Notes under the pieces: generated by a model
What the model was told of the DNA's origin: nothing
What the model saw: the letters and a program-made list of their open reading frames with translations, nothing else
Databases searched by the model: none
In this document: piece by piece, positions 23,972 to 25,813 of the stretch
Layout: each line of letters starts with the position of its first letter
How positions within the stretch are numbered: the first letter of the stretch is position 1
Origin: Candidatus Nitrosopumilus sp.
GTDB taxonomy: Archaea > Thermoproteota > Nitrososphaeria > Nitrososphaerales > Nitrosopumilaceae
Assembly (NCBI GenBank): GCA_013203245.1
Contig: JABMOR010000095.1
Location: 1 to 25,813, forward strand
Direction: 5' to 3'
DNA length: 25,813 nucleotides
Program-made: the position numbers and the translations under genes

Positions 23972-25333
23972 ATGAAGTTTAGAATGGATGAAGATTCACT
24001 TGGAAAAGTCAAAATACCAGCTGACGCATATTATGGAGCATTCACTGGAAGAGCAATCAAGCAATATCATGTAACAGGTAACAAAAGCCATGGGAATTTG
24101 ATCAAGTCATTTGTGATGATAAAACGATCTGCAGCAGTTGCAAACATGAAAACTAAAGCAATTGACACAAAACGTGGAAAAGCCATTGTTTCAGCATGTG
24201 ATAAAATTTTAGCTGGAAAATATGTTGACCAATTTGTAGTAGATATGATAAATTCTGGTGCAGGTACTGCATTTAACATGAATTCTAATGAAGTAATTTC
24301 AAATGTGGCATTAGAAGTATTGCACAAGAAAAAAGGACAGTATGAATTCCTTCATCCAAACGACCATGTCAACATGTCACAATCAAGCAACGACACATAT
24401 CCCACTGCAATGCATGTTGCAATTTTGATGAATCTTAAAGAGACAATTCCAGCCATCGATATTTTAATTAAATCATTATCTAAAAAAGCAAAACAATTTT
24501 CAACATTTAAAAAAATTGGAAGAACCCATCTAATGGATGCGTTGCCAGTGACATTGGGTAGTGAATTTGCAGCATATGTTACATCAATAACCAAAGCAAG
24601 AAATGAAATCATATCTGCACAAAAAGAATTACAAAATGTGGCACTTGGCGGAACGGCAGTAGGGTCTGGCGCAAACACACCAAAAGGTTACAGAAAAATT
24701 GCAATATCAGAACTTGGAAAAATTGCAAAATTATCACTAACACCAGAAAAAGACATGCAACATGCTTTACAAAGTAAATTTGCAGTTGCAAATTTGTCAA
24801 GTACTTTACGAAACTTGGCAATAGAAATTGGAAAGATTGCAAACGACATTAGACTAATGGCATCAGGCCCAATTGCAGGATTAGCAGAATTAGGAATTCC
24901 TGCAGTGCATGCAGGCTCATCTATTATGCCTGGAAAAGTAAACCCATCTTTATCTGAATGCATGAATATGATTTGTTTTAACATCATTGGAAATGATACA
25001 TCAGTTTCTTGTGCAGCTCAAGGTGGACAGTTTGAGCTAAACGTTATGCTTCCTGGAATGCTAAAGTGTATGTTAGAATCAACAGATATGCTCAAAAATT
25101 TCCTTCCAATATTTTCTGCAAATTTAATTGATGGGCTAACAGCAAATAAAGACAAATTGCGTGAAGACATTGAAAATAGTCCCGTAATTGTCACATTGTT
25201 AACTCCAAAAATTGGATACCTAAAATCTGCAGAACTTTTCAAAGAATCATTGAAAACTGGAAAAACTATCAGAGAACTTGTTGTGTCAAAGAAACTAATG
25301 AGTAACAAAGAGATTGATTCTCTTTTCGGATAG
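23972..25333 (+). CDS. Class II fumarase / aspartase family lyase
   Basis: Tetrameric lyase adding water or ammonia to fumarate. The 453-residue protein carries HPNDHVNMSQSSNDTYPTAMH (128-148), GRTHLMDALPVTLG (183-196), LGGTAVGSGANTPKGY (225-240) and the family signature GSSIMPGKVNP (315-325). HPNDHVN..SSNDT resembles fumarate hydratase, while CFNIIGNDTSV and GANTPKGY lean to aspartate ammonia-lyase, so specificity is not settled. Fumarate hydratase is my first choice because the central metabolism of these organisms needs one. ATG at 23972 in the usual MKFRxxxDSLG context, 110 bp from the divergent nirK start. The methylthiotransferase gene starts 3 nt after its stop. Confidence 0.88.
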   Translation: MKFRMDEDSLGKVKIPADAYYGAFTGRAIKQYHVTGNKSHGNLIKSFVMIKRSAAVANMKTKAIDTKRGKAIVSACDKILAGKYVDQFVVDMINSGAGTAFNMNSNEVISNVALEVLHKKKGQYEFLHPNDHVNMSQSSNDTYPTAMHVAILMNLKETIPAIDILIKSLSKKAKQFSTFKKIGRTHLMDALPVTLGSEFAAYVTSITKARNEIISAQKELQNVALGGTAVGSGANTPKGYRKIAISELGKIAKLSLTPEKDMQHALQSKFAVANLSSTLRNLAIEIGKIANDIRLMASGPIAGLAELGIPAVHAGSSIMPGKVNPSLSECMNMICFNIIGNDTSVSCAAQGGQFELNVMLPGMLKCMLESTDMLKNFLPIFSANLIDGLTANKDKLREDIENSPVIVTLLTPKIGYLKSAELFKESLKTGKTIRELVVSKKLMSNKEIDSLFG

Positions 25334-25336
25334 ATC

Positions 25337-25813
25337 ATGGCAAAGATTTTTGTAGAAGCTTACGGATGTTCTGCAAGTTTTGCAGATTCAGAAATGATTT
25401 CAGGATTGATTCAAAATGGAGGACATACATTAACAGATAATTCTTCAGAATCAGATCTAAACATCGTAGTCACATGTTCAGTCAAAGATTCAACTGCAAA
25501 CAAGATGATGTATAGAATAAACTCATTAAAATCAAAACCACTCATTGTTGCAGGGTGTCTCCCAAAGGCCGAAAAAGAGAATGTCGAGAAATTCTCAGGA
25601 AACGCCAGTCTGATGGGACCCAACTCGTTAGGAAAGACTCTTCAAATTATAGATTCGGCATTGGCTGGAAAAAAGCAAATCGCTTTGGAGGATACGGATT
25701 TGTCAAAAGTCGGACTGCCCAAAGTCAGGCTAAACCCTGCCGTAGGAATTGTAGAGATTGCAAGTGGATGTATGAGTGAGTGCACATTTTGCCAAACCAA
25801 GATAGCCAAAGGA
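25337..25813 (+). CDS. MiaB-like tRNA methylthiotransferase (radical SAM), 5' part
   Basis: The first 159 codons of a gene that runs off the window. The UPF0004 domain is complete with its three cluster Cys (C11 in AYGCS, C47 in VTCSVK, C74 in AGCLPK), and the radical-SAM motif CMSECTFC (C145, C149, C152) follows. This order is that of MiaB/MtaB/e-MtaB methylthiotransferases. Archaeal members usually convert t6A37 to ms2t6A37 in tRNA; the TRAM domain that should follow is outside the window. ATG at 25337, 3 nt after the lyase stop, so probably the same transcript. Confidence 0.92.
   Translation, partial: MAKIFVEAYGCSASFADSEMISGLIQNGGHTLTDNSSESDLNIVVTCSVKDSTANKMMYRINSLKSKPLIVAGCLPKAEKENVEKFSGNASLMGPNSLGKTLQIIDSALAGKKQIALEDTDLSKVGLPKVRLNPAVGIVEIASGCMSECTFCQTKIAKG

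Overview
This window comes from an ammonia-oxidising archaeon (Nitrososphaerota/Thaumarchaeota), most likely of the Nitrosopumilus/Nitrosarchaeum group. The main evidence is a NirK-type multicopper oxidase with a complete ligand set, a HerA-NurA-Mre11-Rad50 operon, archaeal Rpo7, Spt4 and eL15, a GTP-dependent dephospho-CoA kinase, and many small exported proteins with sequence motifs typical of this phylum (ETGPNT, CGPGTVLK, and WVKN..WW). The DNA is AT-rich. Starts are often TTG or GTG, and many genes have a TATA-like box centred about 26-27 nt upstream of the start codon, which implies leaderless transcripts.

Layout. (1) 1-1622, minus: Mrp/ApbC Fe-S carrier followed by dephospho-CoA kinase. 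(2) 1771-2557, plus: rpo7 then spt4. (3) 2593-5679: de novo NAD synthesis, with nadC on the plus strand facing nadA (plus a TPR protein) and an aspartate dehydrogenase (nadX) on the minus strand. The latter two make quinolinate from aspartate and NadC uses it. (4) 5773-6759: an exported two-repeat protein. (5) 6833-12406, plus: nurA-herA-mre11-rad50, an overlapping DNA end-resection operon, followed by a 45-residue cysteine-rich peptide at 12463-12600. (6) 12630-14688: a membrane-anchored Kazal-cupredoxin fusion and a small HEAT protein on the minus strand, divergent from a CPGC redoxin. (7) 14792-15803, minus: eL15 followed by a membrane-anchored exported protein. (8) 15886-18932: an accessory patch with a frameshifted tyrosine recombinase, a ribbon-helix-helix regulator with a GTTAAC operator-like array, and a frameshifted exported surface protein. 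(9) 18933-19267: a gap with a GC-rich foldable island. (10) 19268-21342: three exported or membrane proteins unique to this lineage. (11) 21443-23861, minus: SerA and NirK. (12) 23972-25813, plus: a fumarase/aspartase-family lyase and the start of a MiaB-like methylthiotransferase cut by the window edge.

Most of the window is core genome. The observations most worth a second look are: the small HEAT protein, which carries two His-Glu motifs in the spacing of one half of eukaryotic deoxyhypusine hydroxylase; the GC-rich RNA candidate near 19.15 kb; the accessory patch with two single-base frameshifts and an operator array; the small cysteine-rich peptide behind rad50; and the Kazal-cupredoxin fusion. 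I found no tRNA, rRNA, CRISPR array or insertion sequence.
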